64,000 nt of DNA, taken from contig JBBDNN010000006.1 in assembly GCA_040877545.1 (NCBI GenBank), forward strand, positions 1 to 64,000. Direction: 5' to 3'. Of the stretch, positions 1-6,936 are shown piece by piece. The position numbers were made by a program, and so were the translations under genes. Position 1 is the first letter of the stretch; every line of letters begins with the position of its first letter. The notes under the pieces are model-generated. The model did no database searches. It saw only the letters and a list, made by a program, of their open reading frames with translations, and was not told where the DNA came from. Source of the stretch: Gracilimonas sp040877545 (lineage in GTDB: Bacteria; Bacteroidota; Rhodothermia; Balneolales; Balneolaceae).

Positions 1-51
1 ATGCTGGCTGAATTGTTTAACTTTTAACAGGGTGTCCCAATGCGGAAGTCA

Positions 52-176
52 GGAATGGATTCTTCAGAAGTAAAAAGGAATAAGAAAAAATCTTTTTCTT
101 TCGGTAAAAACATCACCCTGCTGCAACTTTTTTAATTTTGTTTGTAACAAATATCCGTTATGCTATTCCTGTAAAT
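52..176. repeat. Upstream repeat R1, copy a
   Basis: This AT-rich stretch before the first lipoprotein gene is recognisably similar to 4563-4685. Both contain GGATTCTTCAGAAG, then GCTGCAACT, then TTTGTAACAAAT, then TATGCTA.TC.TGTAA, in the same order and with similar spacing. The two copies precede two different propeller lipoprotein genes, so this looks like a duplicated 5' region. It probably includes the promoter of the first gene, but I cannot place a -7 box with confidence. Confidence 0.6.
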
Positions 177-194
177 ATAATAAAACCAATATCT

Positions 195-1193
195 ATGAAA
201 TTTTACCGCTTGTTTATCCTTTTAGCTACCTGCTTATTCCTTTCTTGCGGTTTACTTGGTAAGGAGGAAGAGGAACAACCCGCCATTTCCGGTAAAATTG
301 TGTTCTCCATGCCCGATGACACTGAAAGCGAAAACCACCAGATTTATGTAATGAATGCTGATGGTTCTGAAATACAGCAGCTCACTTCCTTCGAAAATGA
401 TGAAGCTTTTCAGCCTTCCTGGAGCCCCGATGGTGAGCAGGTAGTGTTTGTCACAACATTAAAAAGCAGCTCTGCAGGTGGTTCATTGTATCTGATGGAT
501 GCAGATGGGTCAAATGTGCGTCCCCTGAAAGAACGGCCGCGGTCACATATTGTAACACCCGGATCGAACCCAACATGGAGCCCCGATGGAAAGAAAATAG
601 CTTTTGATTGGTGCACCAATTGTGAATTAGGAGGAAGAAACTCTGAAATATTTTTCTATGACTTTGAAGCGGATACCGTATTACAAGTTACAGATCATCC
701 CGCACGGGATTTCCACCCAGCATGGAGTCCTGATGGCGAGCTATTAGCTTTTGTCTCACAACGCGAGTATTACGATGCGGATACACTGCGATTTCGTGGA
801 GATTTATATCTCATAGGCATTGATAAATTGAACTTTCATAGAATTACAGAAACAGGTTATGCCAGAGCTCCGATATGGAGCGCTAATAACTCTATTACGT
901 TCCGAAATAGTGCTGCTTCGGGTGGATTGTATGAGGTTAATTTGCAATCCAATCAAGTAACAAGAATTGAGACCCCTTTTTCAAATGCGTTACTTCCCTT
1001 TCCTTTGTCATGGTCTTCTGGTAAAAATCAACTCTTGGCATATACACGGGAACTTGTTTATCCCCGGGATAACGTTCTATGGATATTAAACTTAAAAGAG
1101 AATAATTACGAAAATATATTTTCAAAACCTTCTTATGATAATGCCAATCCAGCAATAGTTGGAGCAGATTGGTACTACAATGAAAACAATTAA
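195..1193 (+). CDS. PD40/TolB-like beta-propeller lipoprotein 1
   Basis: A 332-residue predicted lipoprotein. I start it at the ATG at 195, not at an upstream in-frame start at 138, because translation from 195 opens directly with a lipoprotein signal peptide (MKFYRLF then a hydrophobic run) ending at LFLSC-G. The mature part starts with an acidic tether (KEEEEQ) and holds several PD40 propeller blades. WSPDG occurs three times and is paired with blade strands such as IYVMNADGS and LYLMDADGS. The family resembles the TolB C-terminal propeller, which is a binding platform and not an enzyme; the ligand is unknown. No TolB N-terminal domain or Pal/Tol neighbours are present, so a true Tol role is unlikely. 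It is the first of five propeller lipoproteins in this array. Confidence 0.8.
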   Translation: MKFYRLFILLATCLFLSCGLLGKEEEEQPAISGKIVFSMPDDTESENHQIYVMNADGSEIQQLTSFENDEAFQPSWSPDGEQVVFVTTLKSSSAGGSLYLMDADGSNVRPLKERPRSHIVTPGSNPTWSPDGKKIAFDWCTNCELGGRNSEIFFYDFEADTVLQVTDHPARDFHPAWSPDGELLAFVSQREYYDADTLRFRGDLYLIGIDKLNFHRITETGYARAPIWSANNSITFRNSAASGGLYEVNLQSNQVTRIETPFSNALLPFPLSWSSGKNQLLAYTRELVYPRDNVLWILNLKENNYENIFSKPSYDNANPAIVGADWYYNENN

Positions 1194-1202
1194 CCCAAAG
1201 AA

Positions 1203-1347
1203 TCTTATGAAACCATAAGAAAAAGCCCCGACGGGCAGACCGATTCTCCACTAAGAGTAAACAGGAACCTGTTCCGAAGGGGCTTTGTGTGTTTTCCCGG
1301 CAAATGCCGGAGCGAACACCTCAATAATAACCAAAAATGAGGTATAA
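1203..1347 (+). repeat. Structured intergenic element, copy 1 (complete)
   Basis: A series of nested hairpins. A small stem TCTTATG/CATAAGA (1203-1209/1214-1220) is followed by a long hairpin AAAGCCCC/GGGGCTTT (1222-1229/1279-1286) with a symmetric GA/AA internal loop and an inner CGGGCAG-CTGTTCCG arm. Next come CCGGC-aaat-GCCGG and finally ACCTCA/TGAGGT (1318-1323/1338-1343), whose 3' strand holds the Shine-Dalgarno GAGG of the reading frame starting at 1349. The long hairpin could terminate the upstream lipoprotein transcript, but the following tract (GTGTGTTTT) is a weak U-run. Four relatives occur in the next 7 kb. Confidence 0.75.
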
Positions 1348-1348
1348 T

Positions 1349-1465
1349 ATGAAGACCTATCTACTAATAATAAGTATGATGTTTGGGATAGCTTTTACAG
1401 CCCATGCACAGAAACGTCCCGATGCAGCCAAACAGGCGCAATGGGAGCAATTTAGAACCAGATAG
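1349..1465 (+). pseudogene. Remnant of a secreted protein (signal peptide plus 18 residues)
   Basis: A 38-codon frame with a textbook Sec signal peptide: MKTYLLIISMMFGIAFTAHA, then QKRPDAAKQ and a stop shortly after. It has a well-spaced ribosome-binding site (GAGG, 6 nt before ATG) inside the 3' hairpin of element copy 1. The arrangement is the same as at the S8 protease gene (8068) downstream of copy 5, so this was probably the start of a secreted protein whose body has been lost. The last codons (ACCAGATAG) match the start of the duplicated leader at 3411. A genuine short secreted peptide cannot be excluded. Confidence 0.5.
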
Positions 1466-1547
1466 ATTCTAATTTGTATTATTAAATAGATTTATATACA
1501 TACTGGTTATAGCTAAGCCAAAAATAAAAAAAGAGTTAAGAGGTAAT
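1458..1547 (+). repeat. Duplicated leader L, copy a
   Basis: These 90 bases upstream of the lipoprotein at 1548 match 3411-3494 upstream of the lipoprotein at 3495. Shared landmarks are CCAGATAGATTCTAATTT, TATTATTAAAT.GATTTAT and the ribosome-binding region AAGAGTTAAGAGGTA. The match continues into the coding region through the signal peptide. The gene at 2559 has only the last part (GAGAGTTAAGGGT before its ATG). Confidence 0.75.
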
Positions 1548-2228
1548 ATGAAAATAATCGCTGTTACTATTTTTACCATTTTTGTGGCTGGGATTTGCAG
1601 CGCCTGCGGGTTGTTGGGTGGGGATGATAAAACACCTTCCGGCGACCTAATGCCTTTGACTGTAGGCAATTACTGGGAATATGATTTCACCTATTTGGAG
1701 GTGATAAAAGATACGCTTCGTTATGAAGTAGCAAAAGAAGTTCAGGTACCGTGGGGGGATACTTCCTACACCGCCTACGCCTTCAATCTTACCCCCTTCC
1801 CGCCAGATGCGCCGGAATATTACTGGCTGTACCGCAACGGGGAAGCGGGGTTGTACCAAATGGGCGGCATGGCTGATACGGATACCCTGTTCACGCAGTA
1901 TGTGGACAAACCCTGGCCTGCCGAAGAAGGGGAGAGCTGGGATATCCCACGATTGGCTTTTTCCAGAGACAGCCTGAAATTTTATGTCTCCGATACGCTC
2001 AATATTACCTTGGTCGATAATGACAGGGAAGTTGTTACCCCCGCAGGAAAATTTGACTGTTATGTGTATAAATTTACTATATCACTTGGGGAAGACGTAC
2101 TCCAAAAATGGGACTATTTTATGTACTACAGTCCAGGAGTTGGATTGGTAGCACAGATTGCAACTGGTGAAGGTGACCCCGAAGATATTAAAGAAGAGAT
2201 GTACCTGATGATTTATAAAATTAATTAA
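1548..2228 (+). CDS. Lipoprotein of the GNYWEY type 1
   Basis: A 226-residue lipoprotein of unknown function. The signal peptide MKIIAVTIFTIFV ends in a lipobox-like CSAC-GLLGG, followed by a short acidic linker. The mature domain opens with MPLTVGNYWEYDF and contains YYWLYRNGEAGLYQMGG and an aromatic-rich C-terminal half. The 240-residue protein at 2559 has the same architecture (LIPLETGNYWDY, YQWLR, IMGG), so the two are mature-domain paralogues. Its leader and signal peptide instead match the propeller lipoprotein at 3495. The Shine-Dalgarno AGAGG lies just before ATG 1548. Such proteins often sit on the outer membrane in Bacteroidota/Balneolota, but no activity can be assigned. Confidence 0.75.
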   Translation: MKIIAVTIFTIFVAGICSACGLLGGDDKTPSGDLMPLTVGNYWEYDFTYLEVIKDTLRYEVAKEVQVPWGDTSYTAYAFNLTPFPPDAPEYYWLYRNGEAGLYQMGGMADTDTLFTQYVDKPWPAEEGESWDIPRLAFSRDSLKFYVSDTLNITLVDNDREVVTPAGKFDCYVYKFTISLGEDVLQKWDYFMYYSPGVGLVAQIATGEGDPEDIKEEMYLMIYKIN

Positions 2229-2242
2229 AAAATGAATGTATA

Positions 2243-2357
2243 AAAGCCCTGCCGGGCTGACCACTGAGTTTGATCCATCACGATCAATAAACCACAGGAA
2301 GTATATACCCGACAGGGTTAATTGCTTTCTGTTTACTTATACATAAACAAACAGGAA
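2243..2357 (+). repeat. Structured intergenic element, copy 3
   Basis: Outer stem AGCCCTG/CAGGGTT (2245-2251/2313-2319) is followed after a one-base mismatch by CGGG/CCCG (2253-2256/2308-2311). Inside is a hairpin TTGATC-CATCAC-GATCAA (2270-2287), followed by AATAAACCACAGGAAG. A separate 3' hairpin TTTCTGTTT/AAACAGGAA (2326-2334/2349-2357, one G-U pair) has an A-rich loop and carries a Shine-Dalgarno-like AGGA. This is the same order of parts as copy 5, but no convincing secreted protein follows. Confidence 0.75.
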
Positions 2358-2558
2358 CAACGCCTATATGGTGCGCAATAATTTCCCTGAGTCTCTCTGG
2401 GACAAACCACGGATGCCCTTTTACGTGGTATCTAATGCCGAAGCGGTACTTTCTGCTTCGGTACTTAATATAATCTTCGGATGTCAATTTGCCTTTTATA
2501 TTTAGTTTTAGTATTTAAATATTATCAATAAACTCAAAAAAAAAAGAGAGTTAAGGGT
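2358..2558. other. Gene-poor segment with a hairpin and degraded sequence
   Basis: A frame of about 45 codons starts at ATG 2368, ten bases after element copy 3, but it has no signal peptide and no recognisable family. GCCGAAGC/GCTTCGG can form a hairpin around 2440-2460. The last part is the AT-rich leader of the gene at 2559, ending in GAGAGTTAAGGGT, which resembles the other leaders of this array. I see no supported gene. It may be what remains after loss of a gene that once followed element copy 3. Confidence 0.4.
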
Positions 2559-3281
2559 ATGATTAAGAAACAGTTACTTCACCCGTCTATAATCAGTATG
2601 GTCATTCTTGTCTTCTTCTTTGGGAACAGTTGCGGGTTACTGGGGGAAGAAGATGAGAAGCCAAAAGATCTTATCCCGCTTGAAACCGGTAATTACTGGG
2701 ATTACCACCGCTGGTACATTTCTCCGAATATAGCCGATACCATTCGGGAAGAGATTTTAAGCAAGCATACCTTTTTAATTGACGGGCAACAAGAAAATGT
2801 GTACGGTTACCAGCGGTTTTATTTAACGGAGGATAAATCAGAAATAGAATACCAATGGCTGAGAATGAATGATGATGAGGGTTCTCATATAATGGGGGGA
2901 ATTTCTGTCGCTGATACCCTGATTCAAAAAAATGTTTACTATAAACATCCGGAATCAGTGGGACAATCATGGGATTTTTTTGCCGTTTCATATAATTTTG
3001 ATAGCAATACATTTTCTATTAGAGACACCATTACTATAGAAGTTATAAGCCTTAATGACTCCTTTGAAACAGAGTTTGCAAGCTACGACAATTGTTATGT
3101 TTATCGCTACTCCGAAATTGGACAGGGAGATGGAGTCTTTCACTGGCATCATTATGTATATATTAAACCGGATATTGGAATAGTAGGAGTGGAGACAAGA
3201 GATTTTTTGGGCAGCGAAGATTATGAAAATAATCCAAGAGTAACTGGTCAATATATTCTTATTGATCGGAATTTAAATTAA
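2559..3281 (+). CDS. Lipoprotein of the GNYWDY type 2
   Basis: A 240-residue lipoprotein of unknown function. After a hydrophobic signal segment (IISMVILVFFFG) comes the lipobox-like NSC-GLLGEEDE, an acidic linker, and the mature domain LIPLETGNYWDYHRWY. It shares the blocks NYW, YQWLRMNDD..IMGG and a C-terminal tyrosine-rich stretch (CYVYRYSE) with the protein at 1548. The signal peptides of the two are unrelated although the mature domains are related. The Shine-Dalgarno AAGGG is very close to ATG 2559. Element copy 2 lies downstream. No substrate or partner can be inferred. Confidence 0.75.
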   Translation: MIKKQLLHPSIISMVILVFFFGNSCGLLGEEDEKPKDLIPLETGNYWDYHRWYISPNIADTIREEILSKHTFLIDGQQENVYGYQRFYLTEDKSEIEYQWLRMNDDEGSHIMGGISVADTLIQKNVYYKHPESVGQSWDFFAVSYNFDSNTFSIRDTITIEVISLNDSFETEFASYDNCYVYRYSEIGQGDGVFHWHHYVYIKPDIGIVGVETRDFLGSEDYENNPRVTGQYILIDRNLN

Positions 3282-3320
3282 AAAAAGAGGTTAAAGCAGA
3301 CGCCAAATCAAAAAAAGAAT

Positions 3321-3403
3321 TTTATGGAAAATCCATAAAGAAAGGCCCCGACGGGCAGACCTGTTTTCCGCTAAAAAATAAGGTACCTGTCCGAAGGGGC
3401 TTT
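3321..3403 (+). repeat. Structured intergenic element, copy 2
   Basis: A small stem TTTATGG/CCATAAA (3321-3327/3333-3339) precedes the main hairpin AAAGGCCCC/GGGGCTTT (3341-3349/3396-3403). The GA/AA internal loop is kept and the inner stem CGGGCAG/CTGTCCG (3352-3358/3387-3393) is fully paired; ACC/GGT can extend it. Compared with copy 1, the small stem has different bases but is still paired, and the inner arm is better paired. The 3' hairpins and secreted frame that follow copy 1 are missing here, so GGGGCTTT runs straight into leader L. Confidence 0.75.
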
Positions 3404-3410
3404 AGCCAGA

Positions 3411-3494
3411 TAGATTCTAATTTATATTATTAAATGGATTTATGTAAATACCGGATACAGCTAAATTCAAAAAATAAAAGAGTTAAGAGGTAGG
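3411..3494 (+). repeat. Duplicated leader L, copy b
   Basis: Counterpart of 1458-1547, joined directly to the hairpin of element copy 2. The join (GGGGCTTTAGCCAGATAG here, versus TTTAGAACCAGATAG at 1451-1465) shares TTTAG. This suggests deletion of the intervening sequence at a short homology. It ends in AAGAGTTAAGAGGTAGG before ATG 3495. Confidence 0.7.
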
Positions 3495-4430
3495 ATGAAA
3501 ATAATCGCTGTTACTATTTTTACAGTTTTTGTTTGCAGCGCCTGCGGGTTGTTTGGGGGAGAGGACGAAAACAAAAGCACCAAGTTTGAAGCCGGCCCCA
3601 TATTGTTTATTTATGAAGGGAATCTTTGGAGTATGGAAGAAGACGGGGCGGATGTAAAGCAACTCACTCATTATGAATATCCGAATTTTTCAATAGGGGA
3701 TGCCCGGTGGTCGCCGGATGCAAGTAAAATAGCTGTTGTTGGTCCAGCCGACCCGGGCAACGCGGAGGAAGGCGCCGGGGCTATATATATTATGAACGCC
3801 GACGGCTCCGGGCGCTATAAGCTTACCAATCCTCCGTTGGGATGGTTTAGATATGTGGGAGATCTTGCACGCAACTTTACTTGGTCGCCGGATGGACAAA
3901 AAATTGCCTTTTCCCGGATGAGGCCCCCGGAAGCTTTAGGAACATTTGATGTATTTATTATAGACCTTGAAACTAAAGTTGAAACTCTTGTTTCAGAATC
4001 CAAACAGGTTAGGGATTGGAATCCTTACAGTGAAGAGCTATTACTCAGCTTTACCGAAAATGGGTGGAGACGATTAGGACTACTAAATTTAAATAAAGAC
4101 TCGATAGAAGTATTTGGTAGCTTGGATTTTAATTACGGATCGGGTCGAATATCGCCGGATGGCTCAAAAATAGCATATACAAAAGGTGGTAATTTTTATG
4201 TGCTTGATTTTGAGGACAATGAGGAAGTTCTTTTGTTTGACAAGGCAGAATCTCCCTCCCCGAATGCCTGGTCCCCATCAGGAGACAGAATTGTATTTCA
4301 GACCTGGGCATCATCTTATGAAGACCGGGAAATTTATACCCTAGACCTTGAAACAAAAAAAATCACAAATATCACACCCTTTTCATCACTGGAGTCGTGG
4401 ATATGGGTATCAAGCTGGCGAGGGAGGTGA
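3495..4430 (+). CDS. PD40/TolB-like beta-propeller lipoprotein 2
   Basis: A 311-residue predicted lipoprotein. The signal peptide MKIIAVTIFTVFV and the lipobox CSAC-GLFGG are nearly those of the unrelated GNYWEY lipoprotein at 1548. The mature region is a PD40 propeller: RWSPDASKIAVVG, IYIMNADGSG, TWSPDGQKIAFSR, RISPDGSKIAYT and AWSPSGDRIVFQT mark successive blades. A binding or scaffold role at the outer membrane is the family expectation; the ligand is unknown. No structured element follows it; the next 400 bases carry repeat R1 copy b. Confidence 0.8.
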   Translation: MKIIAVTIFTVFVCSACGLFGGEDENKSTKFEAGPILFIYEGNLWSMEEDGADVKQLTHYEYPNFSIGDARWSPDASKIAVVGPADPGNAEEGAGAIYIMNADGSGRYKLTNPPLGWFRYVGDLARNFTWSPDGQKIAFSRMRPPEALGTFDVFIIDLETKVETLVSESKQVRDWNPYSEELLLSFTENGWRRLGLLNLNKDSIEVFGSLDFNYGSGRISPDGSKIAYTKGGNFYVLDFEDNEEVLLFDKAESPSPNAWSPSGDRIVFQTWASSYEDREIYTLDLETKKITNITPFSSLESWIWVSSWRGR

Positions 4431-4827
4431 GAAAAAAAGAAAGAAACAAAGTAAAGCTGAATTATGAAAAGCGAGAATGATGCGCACACATCATCCCCTT
4501 CATACAGGTTCAGCGTGCCTGAAAAGCCAGCATGCAGCAGAATTTGGATTCGCCCGATTTTGGAATGAGTGGATTCTTCAGAAGCAATATTTAGCTAAGA
4601 AAAACCTTTTCCTTTTGAAAAATAATCTTGCTGCAACTGTTGTAATTTTTTTTGTAACAAATTTCCTTTATGCTACTCTTGTAAGTAATGAAAAAGCAAT
4701 GAAATAAAACGTTGCAATTATCTGTTTTTAGAAGGGGGTTCGGATTTAATTTTACATTCAGGAAAAAAGTTATATCTCTTCCTCGGTATCACCTTTTGGT
4801 GAAGCAACTAATTTTAAAAATTGAGAA
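4431..4827. repeat. Intergenic segment with repeat R1 copy b and a dispersed repeat
   Basis: Two parts are recognisable. At 4541-4586 a stretch with GGATTCGCC.GATTT.GGA..GTGGATT resembles 10665-10710. At 4563-4685 the sequence matches 52-176 upstream of the first lipoprotein. The remainder (4700-4827) is the leader of the gene at 4828; its last 30 bases (AAGCAACTAATTTTAAAAAT onwards) recur at 5908-5938. A frame crossing 4477-4707 has no domain and lies in repeat sequence, so I do not call it a gene. Confidence 0.6.
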
Positions 4828-5853
4828 ATGGAAAACCATTTTGAAAAGCATTATCGAACAGCAAGTATCTTTATTTTATTATTTCTCACCTCATGCTCCC
4901 TGTTTGATAATGAACAAATACCTGAGTGCCTGCAGAAAGAAGGGGAACAAACTCCTGACATCGGGGGCTGCTACAACCCGTTATATTTTACCCGCCCCGA
5001 CTGGCACCCTGAAGGAGAATGGATAGCCGCTCAACATGCAGATAGTTTGGATACGAATGAAGACGGGGAAAAAGATACCTGGTTTGTTGGCATCTGGCTG
5101 GTACATGCAGAAACGGGACAAACCCAGCCGCTGCTTCCATTTGGCGGGGCACCGGACTGGAACCCTGCCGGAACACATTTAGCCATTCATGCGGGGGGTG
5201 GTATTTATGCCGTTGAGATTACTTCTCTGAAACCGGCCCGTTACGATACGGCCAGCGTTACCCTTTTAACAGATTTTAATGCCCCGGCTTTTTACCCCAC
5301 CTGGAGCGGAGATGGGGAGTGGATTGCTTTTGACACGAATTATAAGGATAAAAAGGGAGCCAATGTTATTTGGAAAATAAAAAAGGACGGAAGCCAACTA
5401 ACTGATATTAGTATTCACCAGATTGGAGAGTGGCGCTTCCCAAGTTGGTCTACATCAAGCTCAAAGATAACTTTTGGAAGGTATGTAACAGGCGGCGCAG
5501 AGGGCCCTGAAATATTTAGTATGAATGCAGATGGAACCGGCGCCAAACAATTAACTAGTAATGGTGAAAACTACTTACCAAAATTCTCCCCTGATGGAAA
5601 TAAAATAATATATGAACACTGGCCCGAGGGACTGAGTAAATCTATCCGCATGATGGACTCGGATGGAAGCAACAAGAAAGTTCTTGCAAAAGACTGGTCC
5701 TCCGACATGGCCTGGAGTCCGGACGGTGAGAAGATCGTTTATGTGTTTTCCAACCATTACTACGAACGGCCGGGAAATGGTCAGCTTTGGATAATGAATG
5801 CCGACGGGAGTAATAAGAAACAGCTGACAAATTTCAAATCAACTATGCCTTAA
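4828..5853 (+). CDS. PD40/TolB-like beta-propeller lipoprotein 3
   Basis: A 341-residue lipoprotein. The hydrophobic segment (SIFILLFLTSC) ends in a lipobox-like LTSC-SLFDNEQ. The first blades read DWHPEGEWIAA and DWNPAGTHLA, later blades TWSGDGEWIAFDT, KFSPDGNKIIYEH and AWSPDGEKIVYVF, with the strand IFSMNADGTG and LWIMNADGSN. Between blade strands lies LDTNEDGEKD, a D-x-N-x-D-G-x-x-D pattern like a calcium-binding loop. Its first about 290 bases are almost identical to the next gene (5939), while its middle differs from that gene. It is followed by a truncated copy of the structured element. Confidence 0.8.
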   Translation: MENHFEKHYRTASIFILLFLTSCSLFDNEQIPECLQKEGEQTPDIGGCYNPLYFTRPDWHPEGEWIAAQHADSLDTNEDGEKDTWFVGIWLVHAETGQTQPLLPFGGAPDWNPAGTHLAIHAGGGIYAVEITSLKPARYDTASVTLLTDFNAPAFYPTWSGDGEWIAFDTNYKDKKGANVIWKIKKDGSQLTDISIHQIGEWRFPSWSTSSSKITFGRYVTGGAEGPEIFSMNADGTGAKQLTSNGENYLPKFSPDGNKIIYEHWPEGLSKSIRMMDSDGSNKKVLAKDWSSDMAWSPDGEKIVYVFSNHYYERPGNGQLWIMNADGSNKKQLTNFKSTMP

Positions 5854-5863
5854 AGATATTAAT

Positions 5864-5902
5864 AAGCCCCGCCAGGGGCCGTCCAACTATTTGATCCACC
5901 AC
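5864..5902 (+). repeat. Structured intergenic element, copy 4 (truncated)
   Basis: AAGCCCCGCC.GGGGCC followed by TTTGATCCACCAC matches the 5' half of copy 5 (7951-7987). Homology stops inside the loop of the internal TTGATC hairpin, and the sequence changes at once into the duplicated leader of the propeller gene family (5908 onward). A local CACCA/TGGTG pair spans the junction. The breakpoint therefore falls in the apex of the element. Confidence 0.65.
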
Positions 5903-5938
5903 AATTATGGTGAAACAACTAATTTTAAAAATTGAGAA

Positions 5939-6836
5939 ATGAAAAACCATTTTGAAAAGCATTATCGAACAGCAAGTATTTTTATTTTATTATTTCTCAC
6001 CTCATGCTCCTTGTTTGATAATGAACAAATACCTGAGTGCCTGCAGAAAGAAGGGGAACAAACCCCTGACATCGGGGGCTGCTACAACCCGTTATATTTT
6101 ACCCGCCCCGACTGGCACCCTGAAGGAGAATGGATAGCCGCTCAACATGCAGATAGTTTGGATACGAATGAAGATGGGGAAAAAGATACCTGGTTTGTTG
6201 GCATCTGGCTAGTACATGCAGAAACCGGCCAGACCCACCCCTTGTTACCTTTTGGAGGTGCCCCGGCCTGGAATCCGGCGGGCACCCATTTAGCGGTTCA
6301 TCGGGGCGATGGAATTTATAGCGTTGAGATTACTTCACTGGAACCGGCCCGATACGATACAAGCAGCATCTATTTGCTCACCGATTTCGATGCCCCGGCT
6401 TTTTTCCCAACCTGGAGTGGCGACGGGCAATGGGTTGCTTTTGATACGAATTATGAAGATCCGAGTGGAACCTATGGTATCGTAAAAAAGAAACTTAATG
6501 AAGATATTATGATTGATATTACTAAAAATCGCAATCAAGGAGCATGGAGGCAAGGTGATTGGTCTAAGCAAAATGATAAAATTGTGTTCACGAAGTTCGA
6601 TGTAGAAATTAGCTGGAATATTTTCATAGTAAATAATGAAGGGAACAGTTCAAAAAAGTTAACAAACAACGGAGAAAACTACTATCCAAAATTCTCTCCG
6701 GATGGAAAGGAAATAATCTATGAACATTGGGATGGGATTAATAAGTCTATAAGAGTTATGAATTCGGATGGTGGTAACAAGAAAGTTATTGCCCAAAATT
6801 GGTCATCAGATATAGCCTGGAGACCGGATGGAAAGA
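5939..6836 (+). CDS. PD40/TolB-like beta-propeller lipoprotein 4 (3' end lost in assembly gap)
   Basis: At least 299 residues, running into a run of N. It has the same signal peptide, lipobox (LTSC-SLFDNEQ) and calcium-loop-like LDTNEDGEKD as the preceding gene. Up to about 6228 the two genes differ at only a few bases. Beyond that the sequence tracks the following gene instead, with shared NYEDPSGTYG, IVKKKLNE and GAWRQGDWSK that gene 3 lacks. This makes it a chimera or gene-conversion product. The last visible blade (AWRPDGK) corresponds to about residue 300 of a 340-residue protein, so roughly 40 codons are missing. Confidence 0.75.
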
Positions 6837-6936
6837 NNNNNNNNNNNNNNNNNNNNNNNNNNNNNNNNNNNNNNNNNNNNNNNNNNNNNNNNNNNNNNNN
6901 NNNNNNNNNNNNNNNNNNNNNNNNNNNNNNNNNNNN
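6837..6936. other. Assembly gap of 100 N
   Basis: Exactly 100 unknown bases, the usual placeholder for a gap of unknown size. It sits between two near-identical paralogues, where a short-read assembly would be expected to break. The true gap must hold at least the end of the preceding gene, the intergenic region and the start of the next; whole extra paralogues could be hidden. Confidence 0.95.

Noticed and set aside
138..194. Upstream start for the first lipoprotein
   Set aside because: It would bury the lipoprotein signal peptide 19 residues inside the protein.
2284..2487. Minus-strand frame as a transposase fragment
   Set aside because: It overlaps structured element copy 3 and a hairpin, and I recognise no transposase motif.
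4477..4707. Plus-strand frame as a gene
   Set aside because: It is a translation of repeat R1 and the dispersed repeat; a similar frame appears at 10642-10890 in the other repeat copy.
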